A stretch of 64,000 nt of DNA from the NCBI GenBank assembly GCA_964494205.1, contig CAZBRD010000023.1:5407-69406 (forward strand), in the 5' to 3' direction. The stretch's first letter is position 1; every line of letters begins with the position of its first letter. The translations under genes and the position numbers were made by a program. Below, piece by piece: positions 17,937-26,584 of the stretch. Under the pieces are notes generated by a model. The model was not told the origin of the DNA, ran no database searches, and worked only from the letters and a program-made list of their open reading frames with translations. Source of the DNA: JBBTCX01 sp964494205. Lineage in GTDB: Bacteria; Planctomycetota; Phycisphaerae; UBA1845.

Positions 17937-18413
17937 TGGTCGTTTCCTGCGATTAGCCCGAGCAGTTGCGATCCACTATACCAACAAACAGAACCTAACA
18001 AAAGCCGAAACTAATATGCGTCGACGGAATCAGTCACGGAAGAATTGACGTATGACGCTGGAGCATGGAAGAGAGGCATTTTTTCGTAGATCACCACGGC
18101 CAAGCTATTGCTTGACCGTGCCACCCGCACGAGCGAACGAGCCAAACTGAGTCCATCACATATCGCGGTTTCGTTACGCAGGGGTCACAAAACGGAATGC
18201 AACAAGTCACTTCCCGCCGCACCAAGTTCACTTCTGTCATTACTTGCGTGGTCGCGTAACCTCATGTCCACCCGTTACGCCTAAGTAGGTAAGTCGCGAT
18301 CGATAGCCGGCCACCGCGTCCGTGAAGGCGCCGCCGACGTCATCGTGAATGCAATGCACCGGAATATCGTTTCAACAATGACGATTTCCGGGCTGCCCAG
18401 GAAAGGAGAGCAC
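17937..18413. other. intergenic region, mostly without recognised sites
   Basis: 477 bp between the divergent polymerase and pirin genes. It contains the second copy of the palindromic repeat (18094-18126). No gene or clear promoter was recognised. A short in-frame extension of the pirin frame (from 18345) is not believed because a good ribosome site marks 18414. Confidence 0.5.
18094..18126. repeat. palindromic intergenic repeat, copy 2
   Basis: CACGGCCAAGC, loop TATT, GCTTGACCGTG, then CCACCC: same length and arms as the copy at 8779-8811, differing only in the loop and one stem base. Confidence 0.6.
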
Positions 18414-19112
18414 ATGATAACGATTCGCAGGAGCCATGAACGAGGCCATTTCAATCACGGCTGGTTGAACACTTATCACACGTTTTCGTTCGGCGATTAT
18501 CACGATGAGAATCACATGGCCTTTCGTTCTCTTCGGGTCATGAACGAGGACTTTGTTGCGGCGGGTCAAGGATTTGGGATGCACGGGCATCGCAACATGG
18601 AGATCGTCACCTATGTCCTCGAAGGCAGTCTTGAGCATCGCGACAGCATGGGTAACGGATCGACCTTGCAGGCGGGCGATTTTCAGCGGATGACAGCGGG
18701 AACCGGGGTTCGCCACAGTGAGTTCAATTCATCCGGCGACACTGCGTTGCATCTGTATCAGATTTGGCTGTTGCCGGAAAAAGATGGTCTGATTCCGGGT
18801 TACGAGGAGCTTCGATCGAATGGGAAGAACACGCGAAACGGTTTGAGATTGGTGGCCTCGCGCGACGGTCGCGACTCGTCGCTTGTCGTCCACCAGGACG
18901 TGAACATTTTCCTGGCGAACCTGAAGAGTGAAGAAGCTGTTACTCATGCCATCGCGCCGGGCCGGCACGCATGGTTGCAAGTTCTTCGCGGCGAAGTGAA
19001 CATCGACAGTCACCGATTGGCGGCGGGCGATGGTGCAGCCGTTAGCGGCGAGACGTCGCTCTCTGTTAAGGGATTGTCAGCCGCGGAGATTATGTTGTTC
19101 GACTTGGCTTGA
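18414..19112 (+). CDS. pirin-family protein (YhhW-like quercetinase group)
   Basis: 232 residues in a bicupin fold. The pirin N-domain metal site is visible: GFGMHGHRNMEIVTYVLEG (His, His, then Glu), plus FQRMTAGTGVRHSEFN with the further His. The N-terminal RRSHERGHFNHGWLNTYHTFSF and FGDYHDENHMAFRSLRV match the bacterial YhhW/pirin group, some members of which cleave quercetin. The start is ATG 18414, with AAAGGAGAG directly before it. It is followed 84 bp later by the hydrolase gene on the same strand, so the two may be co-transcribed. Confidence 0.88.
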   Translation: MITIRRSHERGHFNHGWLNTYHTFSFGDYHDENHMAFRSLRVMNEDFVAAGQGFGMHGHRNMEIVTYVLEGSLEHRDSMGNGSTLQAGDFQRMTAGTGVRHSEFNSSGDTALHLYQIWLLPEKDGLIPGYEELRSNGKNTRNGLRLVASRDGRDSSLVVHQDVNIFLANLKSEEAVTHAIAPGRHAWLQVLRGEVNIDSHRLAAGDGAAVSGETSLSVKGLSAAEIMLFDLA

Positions 19113-19196
19113 GACAATTTTCCGGTGTCGGGACCGGGCACAGCCTACGAATTGAATTGCATCAGCGATCAGCCTTCAACATGGAAAGGACCATAG

Positions 19197-20027
19197 ATGC
19201 CTACGATTCAAGTGAAAGACGGTACCGAGATTTACTACAAGGACTGGGGCAGCGGGCAACCGGTTGTGTTCAGTCACGGCTGGCCGCTCAGTTCGGATGA
19301 CTGGGAGAACCAGATGTTCGTCCTTGCGAATCGCGGCTATCGCTGCATTGCACACGATCGCCGGGGGCATGGTCGATCGAGTCAGCCGTGGAACGGCAAT
19401 GAGATGGACACGTATGCTGATGACCTCGCGACACTGGTTGAGAAACTCGACCTGAAGAATGCGATTCACGTCGGCCATTCCACGGGCGGCGGCGAAGTGG
19501 CACGGTACATCGGTCGCCACGGAACAAAGCGCGTAGCCAAGGCTGTGCTGATCGGCGCGGTGCCGCCGTTGATGTTGAAGACGGCGGCGAACCCCGGCGG
19601 ATTGCCCATCGATGTGTTCGACGGGATTCGCGCGGCTTCGCTGGCTGATCGTTCAAAGCTGTACAAAGAAATCGGCGGCGGACCGTTCTATGGCTTCAAT
19701 CGCCCGGGCGCGAAAGTATCGCAGGGCATGATCGACTCGTTCTGGCTGCAGGGCATGATGGCCGGGCACAAGAATACCTACGATTGCATCAAGGCGTTTT
19801 CTGAAACTGACTTTACGGAAGATCTGAAGAAGTTCGACGTTCCGACGCTGATTCTTCACGGCGACGACGATCAGATTGTTCCCATCGGAGCTTCGGCGCT
19901 GATGTCGGCGAAGCTGGTTCGTAACGCGAAGCTGATCGTCTACAAAGGCGGCGACCACGGCGTTTGTGCGACGCACAAAGACCGCGTTAACGCCGACTTG
20001 CTGGAGTTCTTCGGGGGCGCAAGATAG
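19197..20027 (+). CDS. alpha/beta hydrolase of the non-haem chloroperoxidase/esterase type
   Basis: 276 residues without a signal peptide. The catalytic triad is visible: nucleophile Ser in GHSTGGGE, Asp in LHGDDDQIVP and His in KGGDHGV. The oxyanion region is FSHGWPL and DRRGHGRSSQPW follows it. These match cofactor-free haloperoxidases, which are mainly esterases/perhydrolases. The natural substrate is unknown. AAGGA precedes the ATG. Neighbouring pirin upstream suggests a small detoxification or aromatic-compound unit, but this is inference. Confidence 0.87.
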   Translation: MPTIQVKDGTEIYYKDWGSGQPVVFSHGWPLSSDDWENQMFVLANRGYRCIAHDRRGHGRSSQPWNGNEMDTYADDLATLVEKLDLKNAIHVGHSTGGGEVARYIGRHGTKRVAKAVLIGAVPPLMLKTAANPGGLPIDVFDGIRAASLADRSKLYKEIGGGPFYGFNRPGAKVSQGMIDSFWLQGMMAGHKNTYDCIKAFSETDFTEDLKKFDVPTLILHGDDDQIVPIGASALMSAKLVRNAKLIVYKGGDHGVCATHKDRVNADLLEFFGGAR

Positions 20028-20165
20028 AGATGTCGTTCGTCGATCGTAATCACTCGAATAACCGCACGCCTTCGGAGAGTATGAATGGGTATCGCACTCC
20101 CAGCGATTGGTAAGGCCGATCGACCTGATCGAAGTAAGTTGAGCTTCCTGCTGAATTCGAGCGGA

Positions 20166-21422
20166 ATGAAACGTGAAGCAAGCGCGTTCTCCCTTGCCTT
20201 CGCGATATTCAGCCTGATCACCACGTCAGGGTGTAATCGTCGCGCGCCCGGTCGACCAGCCGATGGTCCGCCCCCACCGACCGTGACTGTGGCGCATCCT
20301 GTGCAGCAGGAAGTGGCTGAGTGGGACGAATACACGGGCTACTTAGAGGCTGTTGATTCGGTCGAGGTCCGTGCGCGAGTTAGCGGCCTCGTCATGTCTG
20401 CACCATTTCAGGAGGGTGCGATCGTCCAAAAGAGTGATCTGCTGATCGAGATTGACGTTCGCCCCTATCAGGCGGAACTCGACAGCCGGATCGCAGAGGA
20501 GGCACAGGCGGCTGCCCGAACGAAGCTGGCGGAAATCGAGCTCAAGCGGATTCAGGACATGCCGCGCGAAGCTTCGATCCCGATTGAAACGCAGCGTGCC
20601 GAAGCGACGCTCAATGAGGCCCAGGCCATTCAGGCGGGCGCGAAGGCGGCGGTTGAATCCGCACGGCTGCTGGTTGAGTGGTGTCGCGTTATTGCCCCGA
20701 TCACCGGACGCGTGAGCAGTCGATACATCGACCCGGGCAACCTGATCACCGGTGGCAGCGGAACCGGCACACTGCTCACGACGATCACCTCGATCGATCC
20801 CATTTATTGCTACATCGACTGTGATGAGCACGCGGTGCTCAAATATCAGCGCCTTGCCCGCGAGAAAAAAAGAGTGAGCGCGCGTGACGCTCAGATTCCG
20901 TTTCTCATGCATCTGGCCGACGAAACAGAATACACGCGCGAGGGAATCGTCGACTTCGTCGACAATCGCATCGACCCGATGACCGGCACCATTCGCGGGC
21001 GAGGGATCATTGCCAATCCCGGCGGGTATCTGACTCCCGGGTTCTTCGCCCGCGTGCTTATCCCCGGCAGCGGACGTTATCTGGCGACGCTCGTTCCTGA
21101 TGCGGCCGTGATCACCGATCAGAATCAAAAAGTGCTGTATGTGGTCGGGGCGGACAACATGGTTGACGTACGCCCCGTCCATTTAGGAGCGGTCTTTGGC
21201 GAGTTGCGGGCGATTGAATCCGGCATTGAGCTTGATGATCGGGTCATTGTCAACGGCATCATGGCTGCGAGACCGGGCTCAAAGGTGATACCGCAAGAAG
21301 CCAATCTGCCGCTTGAAACACTGGTCCCGCTGATGAACAGAAAGCTCGCTACAGACCTCACATCAAAGCCACCGAACGGAGTGTCAAACGGCGCGACAAA
21401 TGGCGCGGAGAAAAATCCATGA
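20166..21422 (+). CDS. RND efflux periplasmic adaptor (membrane fusion) lipoprotein
   Basis: 418 residues from ATG 20166, which starts a proper lipoprotein signal (MKREASAFSLAFAIFSL, lipobox TTSGC). A longer frame from 20085 would bury that signal. Next come the barrel-sandwich half VRARVSGLVMSAPFQEGAIVQKSDLLIEID, a short alpha-hairpin (AEEAQAAARTKLAEIELKRI...), the second half VIAPITGRVSSRYIDPGN, and beta-barrel and membrane-proximal domains (GTIRGRGIIANPGGYLTPGFF). The protein should link the inner-membrane RND pump to an outer-membrane channel. The stop overlaps the pump gene start (ATGA). No outer-membrane factor gene is adjacent. Confidence 0.9.
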   Translation: MKREASAFSLAFAIFSLITTSGCNRRAPGRPADGPPPPTVTVAHPVQQEVAEWDEYTGYLEAVDSVEVRARVSGLVMSAPFQEGAIVQKSDLLIEIDVRPYQAELDSRIAEEAQAAARTKLAEIELKRIQDMPREASIPIETQRAEATLNEAQAIQAGAKAAVESARLLVEWCRVIAPITGRVSSRYIDPGNLITGGSGTGTLLTTITSIDPIYCYIDCDEHAVLKYQRLAREKKRVSARDAQIPFLMHLADETEYTREGIVDFVDNRIDPMTGTIRGRGIIANPGGYLTPGFFARVLIPGSGRYLATLVPDAAVITDQNQKVLYVVGADNMVDVRPVHLGAVFGELRAIESGIELDDRVIVNGIMAARPGSKVIPQEANLPLETLVPLMNRKLATDLTSKPPNGVSNGATNGAEKNP

Positions 21423-24400
21423 ACTTCGCGCGGTTCTTCATCGATCGTCCGGTCTTCGCGGGTGTTTTGTCGATCGTGATCCTCATTGTCGGCACGATAT
21501 CGATCTTTTCACTGCCGATCGCGCAATATCCAGAAATCGTGCCGCCCACCGTCGTGGTCAGCGCGAACTATCCCGGCGCGAACGCGAAGGTTGTGGCTGA
21601 CACGGTGGCTACGCCGATCGAGCAGCAGGTCAACGGCGTGGAAAACATGCTGTACATGTCGAGCCAATGCACGAACAGCGGCAACATGGCGTTGACCATT
21701 ACGTTCAAGCTCGGCACCAATTTGGACATCGCACAAGTTCAGGTGCAGAACCGCGTAGCTATAGCCGAGCCGCAATTGCCGGAAGATGTGCGTCGTCTTG
21801 GCGTCGTCGTGCGAAAGTCATCGCCGGATCTGACGTTGGCTGTCTCGCTTTATTCACCCGACAAGAGTCGTGATGCGCTATACATCAGCAACTACGCGAC
21901 CTTGCAGGTTCGCGACGAGCTAGCGCGACTTCCGGGCGTCGGCGACATCACCATTTTCGGCGTGCGCGACTACTCGATGCGCATCTGGCTTGATCCGGAA
22001 AAACTGGCGCTGCGGCGAATGACCGCCGGAGACGTGGTCGACGCGATTCGCGAGCAGAACATTCAGGTGGCAGCGGGCGTGGTCGGCGGTCCGCCGATCG
22101 AACCGGGAACGACGAACTTCCAGTACACGGTCAGCGCGCTGGGGCGATTGACTGACCCATCGCAGTTCGGCGGGATCATCGTTAAGACCGGTCAGGACGG
22201 GCGCATCACACACGTGCGCGATGTAGCCAGAGTGGAGCTCGGGGCGGCGGATTACGGCACGGATTTCTCTTTCGATGGACAGCCATCCGTCGGACTCGGC
22301 GTTTTTCAGCTTCCCGGTTCCAATGCCATCGAAACTGCCGACGCCGTGTATGCACGTATGGAAGCACTGAAGACGAGCTTTCCCAAAGGGCTCGAATACA
22401 CGATTCCCTATGACACCACCATTTTCGTGCGCAACAGCATTCGCGACGTGGTGAAGACGCTCCTTGAGGCGGTTGCGCTGGTGGTTGTCGTAGTGCTCTT
22501 GTTTCTGCAAAGCTGGCGAGCGTCTCTCATCCCGCTACTCGCGATTCCGGTGTCACTCATTGGCACCTTCGCCGTAATGTCGGTGTTCGGATTCTCCATC
22601 AACAACCTGTCGTTGTTCGGCATCGTGCTGGCCGTGGGAATCGTCGTCGATGACGCTATCGTGGTGGTGGAAAACATCGAACGGTGGATTGAGCAGGGTC
22701 TGGCGCCGCGCGAGGCCGCCCACAAAGCCATGGAAGAAGTGACGGGAGCGGTCATCGCCATCGCCTTCGGGTTGTCGGCGGTGTTCATACCGGTTGCCTT
22801 CACCAGCGGCATCACCGGCCAGTTCTATCGCCAGTTTGCGTTGACGATTTCGTTCTCGACGTTGATCTCCGCATTCAACTCACTCACGCTGAGTCCTGCG
22901 CTGGCCGCCCTACTCCTGCGTCCGCGGCACGGGAAACCGGACTTTTTCACGCGCTTGCTGAATCTGCTCTTGGGTTGGTTGTTCCGGTTATTCAACTCGA
23001 CACTCGTCGTTGGCACGAACGCCTATGCTGCCACCATTCGTCGCGTGGTTCGATTGAGCGTCCTGGCGATCTTCGTATACGTTGGTCTTGTCGGGCTTAC
23101 CTATCTCGGATTCAAGGGCGTTCCCACCGGCTTTATTCCCGCGCAGGATGCCGGTTATTTCCTCGTGAACCTGCAAATGCCGGATGCGGCTACCATCGAT
23201 CGAACCAAGCCGGTGATGTCGCGCCTGGCGGAGATTGCGCGCAACATTCCCGGTGTTAAGCATAGCGTGGCGATTTCTGGTTTCTCGATTCTGAACGGCG
23301 TTAATCAAACCAATGCGGGAACCATGTTCCTGCCGCTGGAGGATTTTGACGAACGGATGCATCACGCGGAGAAGTCGGCGGCGACGATTCAGGCGCGACT
23401 GACGGAAGAGTACAGCCGCATTCAGGAAGGCTTCGCGCTGGTTCTTCAACCGCCGCCCGTGCGCGGGTTGGGAAACGCCGGCGGGTTCAAGCTGCAGGTG
23501 CAGGATCGCACCGGTCGTGCGTCGGCGCAGCAACTTCAGACGGTCACCGACACTTTGACGGCGGCTGCGGCTGCGAATCCTCTTTTGCAGTCGGTCTTCG
23601 CTACGTTTCGCGCCAACGTGCCGCAACTGTACGCCGATGTCGATCGCACGAAGGTCAAGATGCAGGACGTGCCGGTGACGAGCGTGTTTGAAGCGCTGCA
23701 GATCTATCTCGGTAGTCTGTATATCAATGACTTCAATTTCCTTGGTCGCACGTACCGGGTCACTGCACAAGCGGATGCGGCGTTTCGCGCGCGTGCGGCT
23801 GACGTCGCGCAATTGAAGACGCGGAACCGAACGGGCGAAATGGTGCCGCTTGGGTCGGTGCTTGATCTGAAGGACATCACCGGACCGGACCGCATCAGCC
23901 GCTACAACCTGTATCAAACGGCTGACATTAACGGCAATGGAATTCCGGGCGTCAGCAGCGGTCAGGCCATCTCCATCATGGAGGACCTCGCGGCTAAAAA
24001 TCTTCCGGCTGGTTTTGGGTATGAATGGACGCAGCTGTCGTATCAGGAAAAGCTGGCGGGCAGCACCGCTCTCTTCATTTTCCCGCTGTGCGTGTTGTTC
24101 GTGTGGCTGGTGCACTCGGCGGAGTACGAGAGTTTTGCATTGTCGACCGCGATCATTCTAATCGTTCCGATGTGCCTGCTCTGCGGGATCACCGGCGTAT
24201 GGCTGCGCGGGATGGACAACAACATTTTCACGCAGATCGGGTTCGTGGTTCTCGCGGGACTCAGCGCAAAGAATGCGGTGTTGATCGTCGAGTTCGCCAA
24301 GCAGCAGGAAGAGAGAGGTTTGAGCAGTTTCGAGGCTGCCATTGAAGCCGCCCGATTGAGATTGCGACCTATTCTGATGACCAGTTTCGCATTTATTCTC

Positions 24401-24559
24401 GGCGTGGTGCCGCTGGTTCTGGCTAAAGGTGCGGGCGCGGAGATGCGCCAGGCGCTGGGCACCGTAGTGTTCTTCGGCATGTTGGGTGTTACTTTCCTCG
24501 GAACGGTGTTTACGCCCGTTTTCTATTACACCATACGAAGATTGACAGGTCATCGATAA
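21419..24559 (+). CDS. RND multidrug efflux transporter (HAE1/AcrB type)
   Basis: 1046 residues, the standard length. The N-terminus NFARFFIDRPVFAGVLSI and twelve hydrophobic helices in two halves are typical of AcrB/MexF. The proton-relay residues are present: the Asp pair in GIVVDDAIVVVENIER (about residue 410) and Lys in GLSAKNAVLIVEFA (about 950). The family exports hydrophobic drugs and metabolites using the proton gradient as a trimer. It is coupled by a 4-bp overlap to the adaptor gene. The outer-membrane partner must be encoded elsewhere. Confidence 0.94.
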   Translation: MNFARFFIDRPVFAGVLSIVILIVGTISIFSLPIAQYPEIVPPTVVVSANYPGANAKVVADTVATPIEQQVNGVENMLYMSSQCTNSGNMALTITFKLGTNLDIAQVQVQNRVAIAEPQLPEDVRRLGVVVRKSSPDLTLAVSLYSPDKSRDALYISNYATLQVRDELARLPGVGDITIFGVRDYSMRIWLDPEKLALRRMTAGDVVDAIREQNIQVAAGVVGGPPIEPGTTNFQYTVSALGRLTDPSQFGGIIVKTGQDGRITHVRDVARVELGAADYGTDFSFDGQPSVGLGVFQLPGSNAIETADAVYARMEALKTSFPKGLEYTIPYDTTIFVRNSIRDVVKTLLEAVALVVVVVLLFLQSWRASLIPLLAIPVSLIGTFAVMSVFGFSINNLSLFGIVLAVGIVVDDAIVVVENIERWIEQGLAPREAAHKAMEEVTGAVIAIAFGLSAVFIPVAFTSGITGQFYRQFALTISFSTLISAFNSLTLSPALAALLLRPRHGKPDFFTRLLNLLLGWLFRLFNSTLVVGTNAYAATIRRVVRLSVLAIFVYVGLVGLTYLGFKGVPTGFIPAQDAGYFLVNLQMPDAATIDRTKPVMSRLAEIARNIPGVKHSVAISGFSILNGVNQTNAGTMFLPLEDFDERMHHAEKSAATIQARLTEEYSRIQEGFALVLQPPPVRGLGNAGGFKLQVQDRTGRASAQQLQTVTDTLTAAAAANPLLQSVFATFRANVPQLYADVDRTKVKMQDVPVTSVFEALQIYLGSLYINDFNFLGRTYRVTAQADAAFRARAADVAQLKTRNRTGEMVPLGSVLDLKDITGPDRISRYNLYQTADINGNGIPGVSSGQAISIMEDLAAKNLPAGFGYEWTQLSYQEKLAGSTALFIFPLCVLFVWLVHSAEYESFALSTAIILIVPMCLLCGITGVWLRGMDNNIFTQIGFVVLAGLSAKNAVLIVEFAKQQEERGLSSFEAAIEAARLRLRPILMTSFAFILGVVPLVLAKGAGAEMRQALGTVVFFGMLGVTFLGTVFTPVFYYTIRRLTGHR

Positions 24560-24657
24560 CGCACGGTGGTTGTTGACCTCGATCGCACAAGTCCTTATCA
24601 AGGGCAGGAAGAATTGATTGATGTTAATCTGCTCTACTGGTCACCGTCGAGTGTGTC

Positions 24658-26472
24658 ATGGCTGTCCTGCTTACCTGCAACAAGATCTCGAAGCACTTCG
24701 GCGACCGCGAGCTATTTCGCGAACTTTCCATCAGCTTTGCCGACGATGAGCACATCGGGCTTCTGGGTCCAAACGGCGCGGGCAAGACGACACTTCTTAA
24801 AGCCTTGGCCGACCTCGTTCAGGTGGACGATGGCGAAATCAATCGGCGACGATCCGCAAGAATCGGGTTTCTACCACAGGAGGATCGATTTGCACCGGAT
24901 GCGACCGTCTGGTCCGTGTTGTTTGGTGCGCTGGCTGACGACGCATTGGAGGAACACGACCGCGAAACCCAGGTGAACATCGCGATCAGCAGGTTCGGAT
25001 TGGGAGACGCTCATCGAGCCGTCAGCGGTCTTTCGGGAGGTTGGCGGAAGCGCTTGGCGCTGGCGCGCGAGATCGTTCGGCGACCCGACTTGCTGCTCAT
25101 GGATGAACCTACCAACCACCTCGACATGGAAGGCATCCAGTGGCTCGAAGAGTTTCTCGCCGGCGTTTCATTTTCTTTTCTGGTCGTCAGCCACGATCGG
25201 TATTTTCTGGAGCGTGTGACGAATCGTGTTGTGGAGCTGAATCCCCTCTACCCGGAGGGTTATTTCAGCGTCAGCGGTGCTTACAGTCAGTTTCTGGAAA
25301 AGCGGGCGGATTATCTTGAGTCGCTTCGCGCGCAGGAGTCGACGCTGGCCAACATTGTCCGTCGTGAAGACGCGTTTTTGAGATCGAATTCCAAAGCGCA
25401 GCGAACAAAGTCCAAGTCCCGCATTGAAGAGGCCTATCGACTCAAAGATGAGCTTCGCGAACTGAAAAACCGCAATGCCCAAACGGTCACAGCCGGGATC
25501 GATTTTGAGAACACGGGGCGCAAATCGCAGAAGTTGGTTGTGGCTGACGGGCTCGCCAAGACTCTCGGGGGCAGGTTGCTGTTCACTGACGTTTCGTTTC
25601 TTTTGTCGCCGGGGACGCGATTGGGGCTGCTCGGTTGCAACGGAAGCGGCAAGACGACGTTGATTCGGATGATTGCGGGGACCCTCACACCCGATGTGGG
25701 TACGATTGAACGGGCGGACGGTTTACGAGTGGTTGTGTTCGATCAGATGCGCGAGGCGCTGCCCAAAGAGTTGCCGCTTCGACAGGCGCTGGCTGCAGGG
25801 AAGGACGACACCGTTGATTTCCGCGGGCGAAGCACACACATCAGCTCATGGGCGAAGCGTTTTCTGTTTCGTGTGGATCAGCTCAACATGCCGGTTGGCG
25901 AACTGTCCGGCGGTGAACAGGCACGCGTGCTGATTGCCCGACTCATGTTACAGCCCGCCGACGTGCTGATCCTCGACGAGCCGACGAATGACCTCGATAT
26001 CGCGTCGCTGGATGTGCTGGAAGAGAGTCTCCTTGAGTTTCCCGGTGCGGTTGTGCTGGTTACGCACGATCGATTCATGCTCGATCGGGTCTGCACGGAG
26101 ATTCTTGGACTCGATGGCGCGGGGGGCGTTGGCCGGTACGGCGACTGCGCACAGTGGCTAGCCGCACAAAGCGAGAAGTCGGAAGACAAGAAGCTCGATG
26201 CGAAAAACACTTCGAAGAAGGCCAAGGCAGCCGGCAGTCGGCCGCGACTCACCGCCAGCGAGCGAAAAGAGCTGGACGATATGGAGTCCACTATTCACGA
26301 GGCGGATGAGGTGATCCGACAATGCGAACTCGCAATGGAGGATCCGGCTGTGGCGAGCGATCACCTCGAAGCGGAGAAACGATGGCAAGCGCTGGAATCT
26401 GCGAAGAAACATGCGCAGGCGCTGTACGCTCGGTGGGAAGAACTCGAAGCCAAAGTGAGTGAACAACGATAA
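24658..26472 (+). CDS. ABC-F family ATPase (Uup-like)
   Basis: 604 residues with two ATPase domains and no membrane part. Domain 1: Walker A GPNGAGKTT, signature LSGGWRKRL, Walker B LLLMDEPTNHLD, His in VVSHDRYF. Domain 2: GCNGSGKTT, LSGGEQARV, LILDEPTNDLD, VVLVTHDRFM. The long linker (about 225-280, KAQRTKSKSRIEEAYRLKDELRELKNR) is the ABC-F tRNA-interacting motif region. The C-terminal 80 residues form the coiled coil typical of Uup. Family members act on ribosomes or branched DNA. It starts 98 bp after the RND gene. Confidence 0.92.
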   Translation: MAVLLTCNKISKHFGDRELFRELSISFADDEHIGLLGPNGAGKTTLLKALADLVQVDDGEINRRRSARIGFLPQEDRFAPDATVWSVLFGALADDALEEHDRETQVNIAISRFGLGDAHRAVSGLSGGWRKRLALAREIVRRPDLLLMDEPTNHLDMEGIQWLEEFLAGVSFSFLVVSHDRYFLERVTNRVVELNPLYPEGYFSVSGAYSQFLEKRADYLESLRAQESTLANIVRREDAFLRSNSKAQRTKSKSRIEEAYRLKDELRELKNRNAQTVTAGIDFENTGRKSQKLVVADGLAKTLGGRLLFTDVSFLLSPGTRLGLLGCNGSGKTTLIRMIAGTLTPDVGTIERADGLRVVVFDQMREALPKELPLRQALAAGKDDTVDFRGRSTHISSWAKRFLFRVDQLNMPVGELSGGEQARVLIARLMLQPADVLILDEPTNDLDIASLDVLEESLLEFPGAVVLVTHDRFMLDRVCTEILGLDGAGGVGRYGDCAQWLAAQSEKSEDKKLDAKNTSKKAKAAGSRPRLTASERKELDDMESTIHEADEVIRQCELAMEDPAVASDHLEAEKRWQALESAKKHAQALYARWEELEAKVSEQR

Positions 26473-26584
26473 ACGAAGTACGCGGAAAATTCAGGCGGTA
26501 TTCAAGAAGATTTTGAAGCTCGCGTCGAGTCCTACCCCACTGTCTGTCTTGCGTTGATCTATCCGAACCAGCATATCTCGTACA

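Noticed and set aside
22988..24115. 375-codon minus-strand frame inside the RND pump gene
   Set aside because: Composition is Arg/His-rich, as expected of the antisense of a G+C-rich gene; the RND reading on the other strand is certain.
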